DNA of 64,000 nt from Ecdyonurus torrentis (Eukaryota > Arthropoda > Insecta > Ephemeroptera > Heptageniidae): assembly GCA_949318235.1 (NCBI GenBank), contig OX439133.1:8923637-8987636 (forward strand), written 5' to 3'. Position 1 is the first letter of the stretch; each line of letters opens with the position of its first letter. The translations under genes were made by a program, and so were the position numbers. The notes below the pieces were generated by a model. That model did not search any database, was not told the origin of the DNA, and saw only the letters and a program-made list of their open reading frames with translations. Positions 1 through 12,902 of the stretch are shown piece by piece.

Positions 1-421
1 GCTTGCATACCTGATTTCGCCCAGTAAAAAACAGTAAATTATTATTATTATTATAAAATTTATTATTACTATTTAATTAGTAAATAATGTTGATAAGACT
101 AGCTTTTTTCCGAGCTTGAAAGTTTTTGGCATTTTATTTTATTATTTTTTTAATTCGGTTTTATTGGAAAATATTAGATAATAATAAATTATTGCCATTT
201 TTGCAAGAATATTTTTAAATATTTTGTATAGTAAAAATTAAAAAGTTGAAAAGTGTGGCAACTTTTTTAATAAGTTTAAAAAATATTAATAATAAAAGAG
301 ACGTATATCATTATGTAGTTAGTTATTAAAATTATTTATGAATTTAACTAGAAGTAATAACCATTCAAACTTCACCAGAGGTTGTGTAAAATCAAAAAAG
401 GAGAAAAAGTTTTTTTTATAA

Positions 422-453
<32 letters not shown>

Positions 454-2728
454 TTTTTTTTGCATAACTACCAAATATGGAAAAATTATAATTCCAACAA
501 TTCTTATATTGCAATTTACATTCTATATTTTCCTACACTGCCTAATGGCTATAATTCTAATTGGTATATATATATATATATATATATACCAATTACTAAA
601 ACCACGTCAACCAAAGAAAAAAAATTGCTCTAATATTACATAGTATACCTGTTACAAAAAAATATCTGAATCTCAATTTTTTTAATGATGAAAGTATAAG
701 ATAAAAGATTGTTTAAAAACAAAATTAAAAAGAGTCTTCAATTTTTATTTCTAGAAAAAAAAATGTATGTTTTTTCTAGCGGCAAAATAAGTAAAAGAAA
801 CCTTATTATTTTTCCCCCTTCAGTAATAGAAATATATGAGAAATGAGCATCCCACATACATTTTTTTACCTTAAAAAAAAAATGAAAAGCCTGAGGTTAT
901 TTTAACCTGTTATTTTATGTTTAGAAATATAAAATAAAAAGTTTGTATTGTTTATACGTATATATTTTATATATATATAAATTAAAAGAGGGAGAGAGAA
1001 AATGTTTTGTTAATTAAAAGGACTCCATCAGGTTAATTTTAATTAGCATACATTAGAAAGAAAAATAATGCTTTGATTTACGAATGCAGAGTTACAGTTT
1101 TCTTTTTGCTACGTACTATTTCTTGCATAAGGATTATGATTTTTTTTTTTAAATGCACAAAATAGACTAAAAGAAGGTACAATTTTTTTTACCAGAATTA
1201 CGTAAATATTTATATAATTTTCGTTAAAAATAGAACAAAAAAATGTAAATAAATCATGTTTGCTAAATTATTATTCCTGCAGTAATTTTTAAGTGTGATT
1301 AAAAGAAAGACAAAAATCCAACTAATATCACAATTATTATGAAAAATATACGCATTTTTGCAACAAAATGTGAATAATATATAATATGCGAAATGTTCAT
1401 TATAATTTATAAAATATACCCTAGTTATTATTATGTTAAGGGGGGTTGAAACAAGAAGAATAAGGGGTGTATTTTTATTTTTTCATATATAAAAGAGCAA
1501 AATGTACTGCATATGCGTGTTGTTTTGTTTTAAAGTTATTAACATAAAGAAACAGTCCACTAGTTAAACAATCCATGATTATATTTATTAATAAGGTAAT
1601 ACTAAAAATATCTTGCGAATTAAAAAAAAAGAAGGTAAATGCGATTTATAGCAACAGATTTTGACCAAGATGAAAGTAAATCTTGAAAGGAGTTATAATC
1701 TTAAGTAATGTAATTTTGCTACACATATATTTTCTATATTTAACTTCGACTTTTGATTATTTTTTGTACAACCCTCGAATTACTTAATACGAGTATTACA
1801 TCTTCAAAACAAATAAGTATATAATAACATTTACTCCTTTTCCGTTAATACATTACGAGGAATTCAAACGTAATTTTCCACTCTAAATTATTGCCATGTT
1901 TGCACAATTGGTTCGAAAAATTGCTAATTACAATCTAATTATTTGTTGTTATGGTGTTATTAATATAAATGTTACTTATAAAAAATATAAATAAGAAAAT
2001 TATTTTGTGAAATTAATAATAATAAATAAACAAATAAAATTAATATAATAATTACACAATAAAGTTATTAAAATTATATTAAATATTTTGTATAACCTCC
2101 CTTATTTTTATTAAACCTTGTATTTTAACAGGCTGTATAGTTAAACAGTTTAAAGTATATATTTGTTAAAATGCTAGAATTTAATTAGTGAAACAATTTT
2201 TGGGTGATGTTTGTTAACTATGTATCATTTTTGTTTTTCAAAAAGCTTGTATAAAAGGCGAGGAAAAACAAACATCTTAATAATATAATATATTTTATCT
2301 AAAGTAATTATTTTTGTGTACCCTCAAAATTGATATATACCTTATATATAGCGTATACATACACTGTACATTATATTATAAATAATTATAGTTACAAAAA
2401 AAGTAAATTATGACTTTATTTTCTTGCTCAAGAATGTTTATTTTAATTAACAACTCTCTTGTACTTTTTTAAATTTATAATTATTATTTTGCAATATATT
2501 TTCAAAAATACGGGACAAAAATTCTCGTATTCGAAACAACATAAAGTATAAGAAAAAAAAAATAAAAAAAAAAAAATATATATACTGTATATAATTGAAC
2601 ACATTTTATGGGATATTATCAAACTTTTATTGAAAATTGATAATTATCAATTTATTACTATTAGCACTTCATAATCTTTGAAAAAATAAGGTTATTTTTA
2701 ATTATGTATAAATAAATATTATACTGTA
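1..2728. other. AT-rich non-coding stretch
   Basis: I see no gene here. It holds a short (TTA)n tract near 430-452, a (TA)n tract at about 564-589 and scattered A or T runs. The first 40 bases match a segment near 42675-42720, so the left edge may cut a dispersed repeat. Confidence 0.6.
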
Positions 2729-3015
2729 TAGGTTTTATGCATTCATGTTAAAGTCAACGCCATGTTGGATCACTCAATAACATGAGCCGCATAGGAAAAT
2801 AACTCATTTTGCTAGTTTAAAAGCACTGCAGTATTTTTGAAAGCATCGATGCTGTTAATAGGTTGAATAAAGTATGTTAGAAAAATAATAATAACTAAAA
2901 ATTAAACCAATTTCCCAAAGAAAATAGCTATAAACGAATTTTTCCAATTCTAGCCAATATTTTTCATTACTCCAATTTGGCGTAAAAGCGCATTAAATAT
3001 GACATCATGCTCAAA
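2729..3015 (+). repeat. Dispersed repeat family C, copy C1
   Basis: This roughly 285-bp segment matches 7221-7510 and 38449-38735 in the same orientation. Shared blocks include TGCATTCA near the start, GAAAGCATCGATGCTG in the middle, CCCAAAGAAAATAGC, a TTCATTACTCCA block, and a TGACATCA/TGACGTCA-like site close to the end. No open frame is shared by the copies, so it is probably a non-autonomous element. The ends were set by where similarity fades and no target duplication is evident. Confidence 0.7.
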
Positions 3016-4034
3016 CTTTGAATTTAACCCTATATTTTTAAAGTCGATTTCTTGATTCAATTTATACTTTAATTACAAATATCAAAATTTTCTTGAAATA
3101 TAATCGATTAGAAAAGCAACCATACACAATTCTTATATTTGTTGAAGAATTTTGAAACCTCTCCATTGAGCAAAACTATTTTTTTTTTAGGAGAAAACTA
3201 CAGGGAAAAAAAATCACATAAATTCTTCAAGCATAAAATAACAAAAATTAAATTAAAAATAAATAAAATATTCACATTTAAAAATGCTATTTATTATTAA
3301 TGTAATTTGATATATCCTAAAGTTATTTTCTTTTACTTTTATATATATATATATAAATGAAACAAAATGACATATCAATATTTATATAGTATAAATTGAA
3401 TTTCAAATATCAAATATTCTATGGTATGTTATTGTAGTATGATTTGTGTGACTTCATATAAAATACATTGAAATATACATATTTTTTATGTATATAAATA
3501 TTAAGTATTTATTACTATGTAACAGCCGGGAGAGAAATGATATAAAAAATATTTATTTATTATTATAAGAAAACAAATAGGGAAATAAATAATAAATATT
3601 ACAGAGAAATTTTGTTTTTAAAGAGCTTTTTTTTTTTTCTTCTTCTTTTTTTTGCAGAAAAGGAAATATTTATGTACGTATAGTAGTGTAGCACTTTTAA
3701 AAAAAATTAAATGTCGGACAGAAATGCATTTTTAAAATGCGTATTATATATGCTTAACAACTGTGTAATTTTGTGCGATATGACAAAATATATTTTAATT
3801 TTAAAATTGTATCTATGTATTCCAAATATATAGTTTTTATTTGCCCTAAATAATAAAAAGTAGTAGAAGCTATATATACTGTAGTATACTTTAAAAATGA
3901 TACTTATACTTTTGCATTGTTTTTAAACACTCATGCATATATTGTACTAAATTCTAATGCATAGAAAGTATACCTAAAATTATCCCAAATTTGATACTAT
4001 AGATATTTTTAAAGCATTTTATATGTTTACTCTT
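3016..4034. other. AT-rich non-coding stretch
   Basis: I recognise nothing here beyond a short (TA)n tract near 3340-3355, T runs near 3625-3650 and scattered TATACAGTATA-like words. Confidence 0.5.
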
Positions 4035-4285
4035 TATTCTACCATTGAATGTTTACTCACTACCAGTGTATGGATACAGTATACTAGTTGAAATGGATAT
4101 AGAGAATACTCTATATATAATGTTTACGCAGAACCTATGTATCTTTTACACTTATTTCAATACACCTGCATCGACACTAGCCTCTATACCAGTTTGAACA
4201 TCAAGTAAAATTATTCTCGTACTTTAACACACAATCAATGCATTTCGTATAGGTTATCTCTAAACATTTGTTCGTTAGAGTACAC
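4035..4285 (+). repeat. Dispersed repeat family H, copy H1
   Basis: This segment is similar to 6262-6515. Both contain an ACTAGT..GAAATGG block, then a block reading roughly TGCAT-GACACTA-GCCTCTA, then CACAATCAA-GCATTTCGTA. The first 45 bases also resemble 5716-5760. No coding potential is seen. Edges are approximate. Confidence 0.55.
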
Positions 4286-4414
4286 ATTTAGATTTCTTAG
4301 TGAATATATACAGTATAATTGAATACTATAAATAAAAAATATTTTCATCAAATCACCAAAATACTAAAAGTGCTATATAGATTTTTTTTGAAGCACAAGC
4401 CTGCTCCTAAAATG

Positions 4415-4418
<4 letters not shown>

Positions 4419-4463
<45 letters not shown>
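4419..4463. repeat. Poly(A) tract, 45 nt
   Basis: An uninterrupted A run. No retroelement body is recognisable directly upstream, so it is treated as a simple repeat. Confidence 0.95.
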
Positions 4464-4466
<3 letters not shown>

Positions 4467-4710
4467 AAGTTCTGTTCACACTGAACTATATTTGCATTGC
4501 GCAATAAGTTTAATTACATGATAATTTAATGACATTTACTCCTTTATAAATTTTAAGAATTATAACCAATAATTTGATTGATGCAAAAATGTAGAATAAT
4601 ATGGTTTTAAACTTTATTGGCATATTGAAAAACAAAAAAACAAACACGTTTAAATCAACATTTAAATAAATTTTGGGTATTTTTTTTTTGTACATAATGA
4701 ACTATACAGT

Positions 4711-4712
<2 letters not shown>

Positions 4713-4747
<35 letters not shown>

Positions 4748-4769
4748 GCCTATCTCTCTCTCTCCCTCA
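4713..4769. repeat. (TC)n microsatellite
   Basis: A TC tract with a few interruptions in its second half (TGTCTGCCTA). Confidence 0.95.
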
Positions 4770-5672
4770 TCAAATATTAAATAAAAACAAAATAGTATTT
4801 TTACAGCTTCAGGTTAAGTTAATAAAACCTCTATAATATAATTGTTTATCCTGAAACTGATTTCGGTAGATTGACGTCATCAAAAAAGGAATTAAAAAAA
4901 AAAGTGTAATATTTAACCAATAGTAAAATTTTGTTTAAATAAATAATTAAAATAAATGTCTCAATAATAATAATAATGTATATAATATTACTGTATATGT
5001 ATATATCATTCAACTAAATAAATATTAATTTTAAACGTAGTGTACAGTACATCATTTTATATATTATATTATGTTTATTTACATATTCAACCTCAAACAA
5101 AATTATAACACACCTAATTAATTAATAATTTAACTACATTTATTTATATTTACATAATAATTTTGTTAATCATTACAAATATTGATTTTATTTTATTAAA
5201 TATACGTTCAATTTACAATAAATATATAAATTTTCTTTGTTTTTTTGTCGTGTAAATACATAGGTATATTAAATAAAATACTTATTTACATATTGTTTTT
5301 AAAATCATGTTTTTTAATTAAAAGTAAATACAATTTAATTAAGTAATTCTCTAATGAATTTTTTTACATTATATTTAATATTTTTTATATATATATATAG
5401 TGGTGGTGATTTAATTAATTAGATTTTTCAATATATTGTATATTATATGGTCGATTCAATAGCTGATTTTAAATATTATTTTAAAGAATTTGCGCATGCG
5501 TTGCGTGGTTTAATTTTTGAGTGTACTTGAATTCATCGATAGTATTTAGTTTAAATTTATTTATTTTTACAAGAAATTTAACAACATTAACTTCCGAGAT
5601 ATATTTCCTTTTTTTATTTTTTATTATTATTATTATTTTAAGTTTTTTTTTAAGTTTTTTAAAGTTTTTTAA

Positions 5673-5709
<37 letters not shown>

Positions 5710-5715
5710 GTTTAC
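4770..5715. other. AT-rich non-coding stretch
   Basis: No gene is seen. One TGACGTCA palindrome lies at 4872-4879, outside any repeat family recognised here. A long T run covers about 5677-5707. Confidence 0.5.
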
Positions 5716-5934
5716 CTGCAGTGAATGTTTACTTATGCAGTGCATGGATACTGTTTACACGGATTGAATAAATTACGTAGATATATATATGTGATGCATA
5801 TATATGATGCTAAATTAAAACAGCATTAATAATTTTGCTGGCAGCATAATATTTATGTTCGTATCAGCAATGTTTATTTTTAAACCTTGTGTTTTAACAA
5901 CACATAGTTTTTATAAAATATAGTATATTATGCT

Positions 5935-6239
5935 GTTGAACACAAAACTGATCTAATATCCTAACATAACTTAAATAGTAATTTTAATTTGACCGGAGTC
6001 ATTTATTTCTAATTTATTTTCCATTCACACAATGTCAGATGAGAGTTTATGACGTCACAGCTCACCTGGGTCAAGCGCGTGGAAACAAGCAAGCTCTGAC
6101 GTTATAAAATATAAACTCTCATCTGACATTTCTTGAATGAAAAAAAAAAAAAAAAAAAAAAAAAAAAGACTCCGGCCAAATTAACATTTTAGATATTTAG
6201 GTATATTAGGATATTAGACAATTTTTTCGTTCTACGCCT
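5935..6239. mobile_element. TTAA-type foldback MITE, family A copy A1
   Basis: This is a degenerate copy of the family defined by 14969-15276. Most of the element is one long inverted repeat whose arms meet near 6080. The right end reads GTTCTACGCCT and is followed by TTAA (6240-6243). The left end is worn and its terminal GGCGTAG is not recognisable. The arm contains TGACGTCA at 6050-6057 and a CGCGTGG word near the centre. A run of about 29 A at 6139-6167 expands one arm. No ORF is present, so movement would need a transposase supplied in trans. Confidence 0.8.
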
Positions 6240-6261
6240 TTAAGTTAAAAATGGGCTAGCA

Positions 6262-6515
6262 TAATTATCAGTTTACTAGTGAAATGGGTATACTCTGATG
6301 TTTGGAAAGAGAGTATCTTTAATGTACTGTCTGTTTGGTATAAAGTGACACAAATATCGTTGAATATGCCATTATAAATTCTCACTTTTTACCTAATATA
6401 CAGTACTTGCATTGACACTATAGCCTCTACAAGATTGAATATTTAGTGAAAATAAACTCTAGCTTTGACGCACAATCAAAGCATTTCGTAAACGCACTCT
6501 TCTTTTATTTGTGCG
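6262..6515 (+). repeat. Dispersed repeat family H, copy H2
   Basis: Matches H1 at 4035-4285. It begins about 20 bases after the right end of MITE A1. A block resembling the first part of H1 lies on the other side of A1 at 5716-5760, so H2 may have been split by later insertions. Confidence 0.5.
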
Positions 6516-6799
6516 TTGTGAGTCAACATTTATTTTTTAAGTGTAGTCAAGCAACACTCTTTAAAAAAAAAAGAGAAGATTTCTATAATATCATTTAAAT
6601 TTAAAAGTATTATATATACACTTGCTATTGTATATATATTTTAATTAATTTTGCATATGAACATACATGACTTAAGCTCTTTGCCACATGACACATACTA
6701 CATATTTGTTGGCATGTATGGAATTTTGTGTTTAGTAACATCACAAAAGCATCCTAAAACTTTATCAAAAGATATATTACACATCAGTATTTTATATAA

Positions 6800-6807
<8 letters not shown>

Positions 6808-6835
<28 letters not shown>
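6808..6835. repeat. (TA)n microsatellite
   Basis: Pure TA dinucleotide tract. Confidence 0.9.
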
Positions 6836-6838
<3 letters not shown>

Positions 6839-7220
6839 GACAACATAAGACTTTCATCTCTTTTCGATAATACGAGACGAGACTTATCATTTTTTTATCA
6901 TATAAAATATCTACGCAGCAACATAGAGGAAAATATCAATTTAAATTTACTCTTATAACAACAGGATATACGTATATTATCATTTTACCAAAAGAATCGT
7001 ATTCAATATATGGTTTCATTTGATGTATTTCTATATATACTTAGATTCCGCATTGAAAGTGTTAAATATTTTTAATTTGAGACATTTTTACAACAGATTA
7101 ACAGTTAATTAAAAAAATTTGTAGTGACGCTCTTGAACTCTCAAATTGATGATGTAATAATGTGTGCACACGCTGTTAATGGACACTATATAGTTACTCA
7201 CTGATTAAGTGTTGTTATTA

Positions 7221-7510
7221 TAAGGTCTATGCATTATAAAGTCGACGCAACGTTGGATAACTCAATACATGGGCCGGTATATAACTCATTTCAACAGTTT
7301 AAAAATACTAAGCAATATTTTTGAGAGCATTGATGCTGGTATAATAGACTGAATTACGTATCTCAAGAATGTGAGAAAAATAATAATAACAAAAAAATAA
7401 CCAGTTCCCCAAAGAAAATAGCCAAAAATGCAGTCTTGTGCTGAGCAATGTTATTCATTACTCCAGTATGGCGTCCAATCGCATTGAATATGACATTATC
7501 CGCATACACC
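7221..7510 (+). repeat. Dispersed repeat family C, copy C2
   Basis: Same order of blocks as C1 and C3: CTATGCATT-TAAAGTCGACGC, GAGAGCATTGATGCTGG, CCCCAAAGAAAATAGCC, GAGCAATGTTATTCATT, then a decayed TGACATTA site. It has the same orientation as the other two copies. No open frame is conserved. Confidence 0.7.
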
Positions 7511-9579
7511 CTATAATGTATACTATAATCTTCACATTTTTTTCTTCATGTAATTGCTCTTGTATATATTTGCATTGTTTCTTGATTTTACTTTATTCTC
7601 AGCAATGTTTGTATAATTATGTTTTTGTAAATAATTACGATAAATTCACAACACTTGTCTTAACACATTGCTTGAACTGACTGGGTCAATAAATAAATAA
7701 AAACATATATTATTCTTATATATTTTAAATCTTATTGAAAATAACTGCTGAACTTGCTATCAATTACATAAAATGACAGCAAACTATAATGCCAGCGACA
7801 CACATCGTGTGTTAGTGGTATTATTTCATTGCCTTAATTTTTTATTTTATTATTATTATTATTTGTAATTATACTTTTATCGCTCCTTGTTGCTATCTTT
7901 CCTGATTATTTTTTCATGAATAATTGTATACTAGGTGTGGGAAAAAAATACGTATAGTTGTTGGAAATTATATTATATTAGTAAAAGATCAGAGAAAGAT
8001 TTCATATTTGACGAAAATAAAAATTGTTGCTTTAGTCGCTTTTATCATAAGTGAAGTAAGTTATCGTATCTTTATTGTGTTTTTATTTTTGCATTAAAAG
8101 CTATGTAATATTGAATAGGAAGGTAAAAATAATAATTGTATAATGTTTTTCAAAAACTTCAATCATTGAGCAATTCAAATTGAACCCTCTTTTATAAACT
8201 ATACTTTAAGATTAAAAAAATATCCCTTCGTCACATTTTTAATAAATGAGGTGACAAATACATAAAAAAATATATATATTAACTATCAATACCATTATAT
8301 AACAACCATTTTAGTACTTAGGAAATTAAAATCTAATATATAATTTACTAACTATAACACGAATTTACAGTTAATAACATTTAATAATCCTTATGTTGCA
8401 GCTAATACAGATGGAAAATCTCTCCCTTTCTCTCTCTCTCTGTCTCTGTTTCTCTCTCTTTCTCTATGTCTCTCTCACGTAAAAATGATTTCTCTCTAAC
8501 TCGTGATGTAATATTTTTTTTATATTAAAAAAAGAAAAAATCTTTTGGTATGTTTTTTTTTTTGTGTGTGGTGAAGCTCCACCTACCTTGTTTGTAGTAT
8601 GAACCAATAGAATCATCAGAATTGTTTATCTCAACCAATCAAATGTTCACCAATCATAAATTTTCATGATAACTTTTTTATATTATTTTTCAATATTAGC
8701 AACAGGTATGGCTAAAAATAATAAGAATAATAAAAAGTATTTTTTTTTTATTGAAATGTTATTCTTTTGCATTTCTATATAACTTGTATTCTTTACGTTG
8801 TTATAACAATAAAAATTTTATTATTTTTTTATTTTTTATTATGGAGAACAATTGGAGAACAATTGAAATAATGTTTTATATACGTATATGCGAAATCTCA
8901 TTAAATTTTAATATCCATGTTTAATTAACTTTGGGTGTCATTTAAAGTTCTTTTTATGTTAGTTATTATTACATGTATTGCATTTTTTAAAATAATAAGT
9001 CACCGTTGAAATGAAACAAAAACATAAATTAATAAATACGTTATATTATTTTTTTATTGATTTATTATTATTATTATTATTATTTTTTTGAAAATGCATT
9101 TTGAACACTTTATGAGGAATGTACTTTAAACATAGTAATCTCTCCTCACTTTTTTTGCAAGTTATACATATTAAAACATATACAGGAGGAACCCTACAAT
9201 AATACATTCCAAATCCTTCGAAACACTGTCAAAACACTGTTCGGATGCACTTTCTTTTTTCGTGGGAACGTTCATGAAAATATGTTGCAAAAATGGTCTT
9301 GTATGCAGTCTACTTTTTGTTATGTATATATAAAAACAGATACAATTGTTAAACGAAATAAATAATTCATGTGTCCTTATTCACCTAATATACATAACCT
9401 TTTATTTGTAAAATAATCAAAGTTATAGTGCAAAGAAATTACATTTATATTTGTTTACCTACGCACGAAGATAAATTTTGTTCTTTATTTCCTAATTTTA
9501 TTCAAATGTACGCCAATAAAAGTGATTGCTTCATTTAAAGTCTCAAGCCATTAAATTACTGAAATTTAAGGAATAAATA
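7511..9579. other. AT-rich non-coding stretch
   Basis: No gene is seen. It includes a degenerate TC-rich patch at about 8420-8480, (TTA)n at about 7840-7865 and 9060-9085, and scattered T runs. A reading frame without a start runs from about 9107 to 9362. It is no longer than chance allows in a window this size and is not called. Confidence 0.5.
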
Positions 9580-9868
9580 AGCCATAGACCACATAAAACA
9601 ACATGTGTTTTTTAAAGATTAAACACAAAATTGGATCTCTAAAACTGATGAACATTTTTATTAGAATGCCCCACAAGAGAGCGTAAAAATACTGTGCTAT
9701 TTGAGTAACTATTCCTAAATTTACTATAAAAATGTTGTGCGGGTTGCATAAGACGAAATTTTCTGCTCACTTCTACGGCGCTGCAGTTGGGTTTTGAGTC
9801 AAAAGTATAATGTTATTTATATACGTCCTATCAAGTGTTTTGCTAATGATTTCTTCAGTTCTATGCCT
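9580..9868 (+). mobile_element. TTAA-type MITE, family B copy B1
   Basis: Starts AGCCATAGACCACATAAAAC and ends in CTATGCCT, followed by TTAA (9869-9872). Internal blocks match B2 (20487-20825), including ATGTTGTGCGGGTTGCATAA near 9732 and TCAAGTGTTTTG near the right end. The left flank is ATAA rather than TTAA. The copy lacks the central TGACGTCA block present in B2. It is non-coding. Confidence 0.8.
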
Positions 9869-11111
9869 TTAACGTTAAACGGAGTTTTTTTTATTGCTAT
9901 GAATAGTAAATATGCAAATATTTCCATTTTCTCATCTCATAATAAAATGCAAAGAAATTTAAGAAATTATAATTATTATCATCATATAAATGCCTTTTTT
10001 TATTACATAATAATACAATATGTTAATTCATTATTTGTATTCATTAAAATACGACATTATCATTGTAATTTTATCGATATTATGATAATATTATTTTGGG
10101 AAGGTGGGAGGAGGGGAAATTAATTCACATATGCATAGGAAAACTTTTTTTTTTTTTTTTTTTTTTTCATACGTAGAAACTTTATACGCGATGGGTTTAT
10201 GCAAAATTGATAAACTGTGAAAGTAAACGTTGAAAAGAGCGTACAAATCCTTAGAGATTTCAAAATAAAACAAAAGAAAAGTATAAAGTCAGATATATAT
10301 AAGTTTTGCACACTATCTATTAGAAATAAGTTCTTTAAAATACTTTCTTGTTGTTTTTACTTTAATAGCAGACTTTTTGATACAATTTATTCATTTTTTT
10401 TTAACATGAACACGCGCTATTTTTAAGATATAATAATTTCATTTTACAAACAAATTTTAATTCTACTATATTTTTTCACAACTTTTTTTTTCTTCCCTGT
10501 ATTCAACTTTATTTTGTGAAGAATAACTTTTCTATGCACAATGGGAAAGAAACAAAAGAAGTTAGTTTTTTCCCTATTCTATATAAAAAAAATGAAACAA
10601 CATTAAAAATAAAGTGTAACATTAAAAATTTAATATAAAAACTTTTTTGAATTTTTATTTTTTATATAAAAATTGTTCAAAATGTCGCGTTGTACATTAT
10701 TTTTGTAATGTTATGAATGGAGAACTTGCGTTAAATATCGTTTTAGAATTTACAAGTTATTGAAGTAGCTGATTACACTTTTTTATTTTTATGAATTTAT
10801 CTAAAATTTTCAAAAACTATGAAATCCTTACTGCAATTTTACATTCATGTTTTTGCTATACAAAATATCTTATCTATTCACTACCTTTAAAAATTTTTAA
10901 TAAAGGCTTATCAGTGTAGAGCGCGGGAAAAACTTACTGTATGATAATTAACTATCGTTTAACCTTAAACATAGCAGCATTTTAAGCATTAGGGAGGGGG
11001 GGGGGGGGGTTACTGCAACAAGATCAGAAATATTAAATAATTTTCTACACAGAGATAACATCGTTGTTACAGACTTTGTGATGCAAGTTTTTTTTTAAAG
11101 TCACTTCTCGG

Positions 11112-11144
<33 letters not shown>

Positions 11145-12138
11145 CACTTAAAATTACTTAAAATATTACGTAAAGATACAAGTAAATATACGAATTTTGT
11201 ATGATAAACTTCACGGCATTTTAAACTTATGAAAAATCTTTATTAATTTATTAATTTTTTATTGCAATAATTTAGCGTCAATTTATGTATAATATAAAAA
11301 AAAAAAAATGGAAAATATTAAAATATCTTGAGATGGAAAAAAAAAAAAAAAAAAAAAGACACTTGATGGATTAAGTCAGAAAATATTAATCTTTGTTCGT
11401 GTCACTTGAGTTTAGAAAATTAAACGAAAGAGAGAACAAATTTTTTTTAACGTCGCCTTTTCTTTGGCAAATTTATTAAGAACATGCATAATTTTTTTAT
11501 AATAATTTTGTAATACGTTTATTAAAAACTACAATTATTACAATTTACTTTTATAATATAATATAAACATTCTGATATTGGCATATTTGTAGTTTTAATT
11601 TTAAAATTATGTCATTATTTTTTTTTATTTCTCTCTTCAGATTTTTACTCCCCCCATATGTACCCGTTTTTTATTGAACTTAGAATGTCAATTTTGATAT
11701 TATACTATTTACATTATTTTTAGTTTTTGATATAGTAATTTAATATAGTGTCAAGGTATACATAGTTTTAATAAAGTATTGTTATTATGTTGTTAATCCA
11801 AAATAAAAGGAATTCTTTTCATAAAAATGTCCGAGCAATGAATCCCCCTACTTTTAACTATTAAAATTAGAGAACTTTGCTTTGCATTAAGTTTTCAATT
11901 GCTCTAATTTCTCTCGTACTATATTTGTATCCTTTTATTTTGGTTTCATCAACCGCATTTTTTCCCCCTTCATATTTTATATTTTATATTATTATTGTTA
12001 ATCCTACACTAAAATTTCCTAAACAATTTTCTCTAGTAATTATTGTATTATAAAAGTATATAACAACGATGATTAGACTTGACATTAATATCATATTAAT
12101 ACTAATATTACTTCAGTTATTTAAAAAAAAAATTTAAC
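9869..12138. other. AT-rich non-coding stretch
   Basis: No gene is recognised. It holds T runs near 10147-10166, a G14 tract at 10996-11009, and poly(A) tracts at about 11117-11143 and 11338-11357. Apparent short reading frames on both strands across 10091-10311 are mutually overlapping shadows around a T run. Confidence 0.5.
10996..11009. repeat. Poly(G) tract, 14 nt
   Basis: A pure G run in an otherwise very AT-rich setting. Two C16 runs at 12637 and 45016 are its counterparts on the other strand. Confidence 0.9.
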
Positions 12139-12224
12139 TTATTTTTGTTCCAATTTTTCCATAACTTGATTTTTCCACTCACCCATCACCAACATGTAAT
12201 AATAATTTCCAATGAAACACATAC
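12139..12224 (-). CDS. Candidate 3'-terminal exon of an unrecognised host gene
   Basis: On the minus strand a pyrimidine-rich tract ending TTTGTTTCAG gives a strong splice acceptor, with AG at 12225-12226. The exon would start at 12224 with GT, then read MCFIGNYYYMLVMGEWKNQ and eight more residues before TAA at 12139-12141. The reading has a hydrophobic aromatic stretch followed by a charged tail, like the end of a small membrane protein, but I do not recognise the family. This frame implies the upstream exon ends with one base of a split codon. A GTGAGT inside the segment could instead be a donor. A stop-free run this short is common by chance, so the call rests on the splice signal and composition. 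Confidence 0.25.
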
Positions 12225-12867
12225 CTGAAACAAAAAAACACACAATTATTTTCATTAATAATCAAAATTACTGAGGGATAAAAAAAACATGGTTAAATTT
12301 TACATTCTTTTCCTCTTTTACGCTAAAGTGAGTTGAGATTTCCTTTTGCCCTGAAGTGCACGAGTGTATTTGTATTTACTGTATGCATGCACTTTCCGGT
12401 GATAATGTGAGGAGGAAACTGTGTATTCTTGTAAAATAATGATAATAAGCCTAAGTTTTAATCATAAAAATGTAAAGTTTCTTTTTTATAAAAAAATATT
12501 ATAAATATTTATTAAATTTATTTTTAAAAAAATTGTAAACGACACATTATTTCCTAAGACTTTGAAAAGGATAGACATCATAATTGAAAATACAAACTAT
12601 TTAATAATTAATTAAAAAAATAATAATAACTCTTTACCCCCCCCCCCCCCCCAATACATAATAATGACACAAATAACTTTTTCTTTTTTTATTAAGTTTG
12701 TTGACAATACGAAAAATTTATTATTTCAATCGGATCATTTCCCTACCGATGAAAAATACAAATTAGAAGTACTTAACCCTTAACTCATTGTTATGCATTA
12801 TGAATATCACTATTGATATACTATAGAGCATAATTTAAATAATAACAAATGGTTAATTTAGCAAAGA

Positions 12868-12902
<35 letters not shown>

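Noticed and set aside
1903..1918. GGTTCGA word resembling a tRNA box B
   Set aside because: No box A or clover-leaf arms at the right distance.
4419..4463. Poly(A) tract as the tail of a processed retrocopy
   Set aside because: No coding or SINE-like body is seen upstream, and similar A or T runs are scattered throughout.
9107..9362. 85-codon open stretch without a start, containing EEPYNNTFQILRN
   Set aside because: Stop-free runs of this length are expected a few times in a window of this size. There are no motifs and no convincing splice sites.
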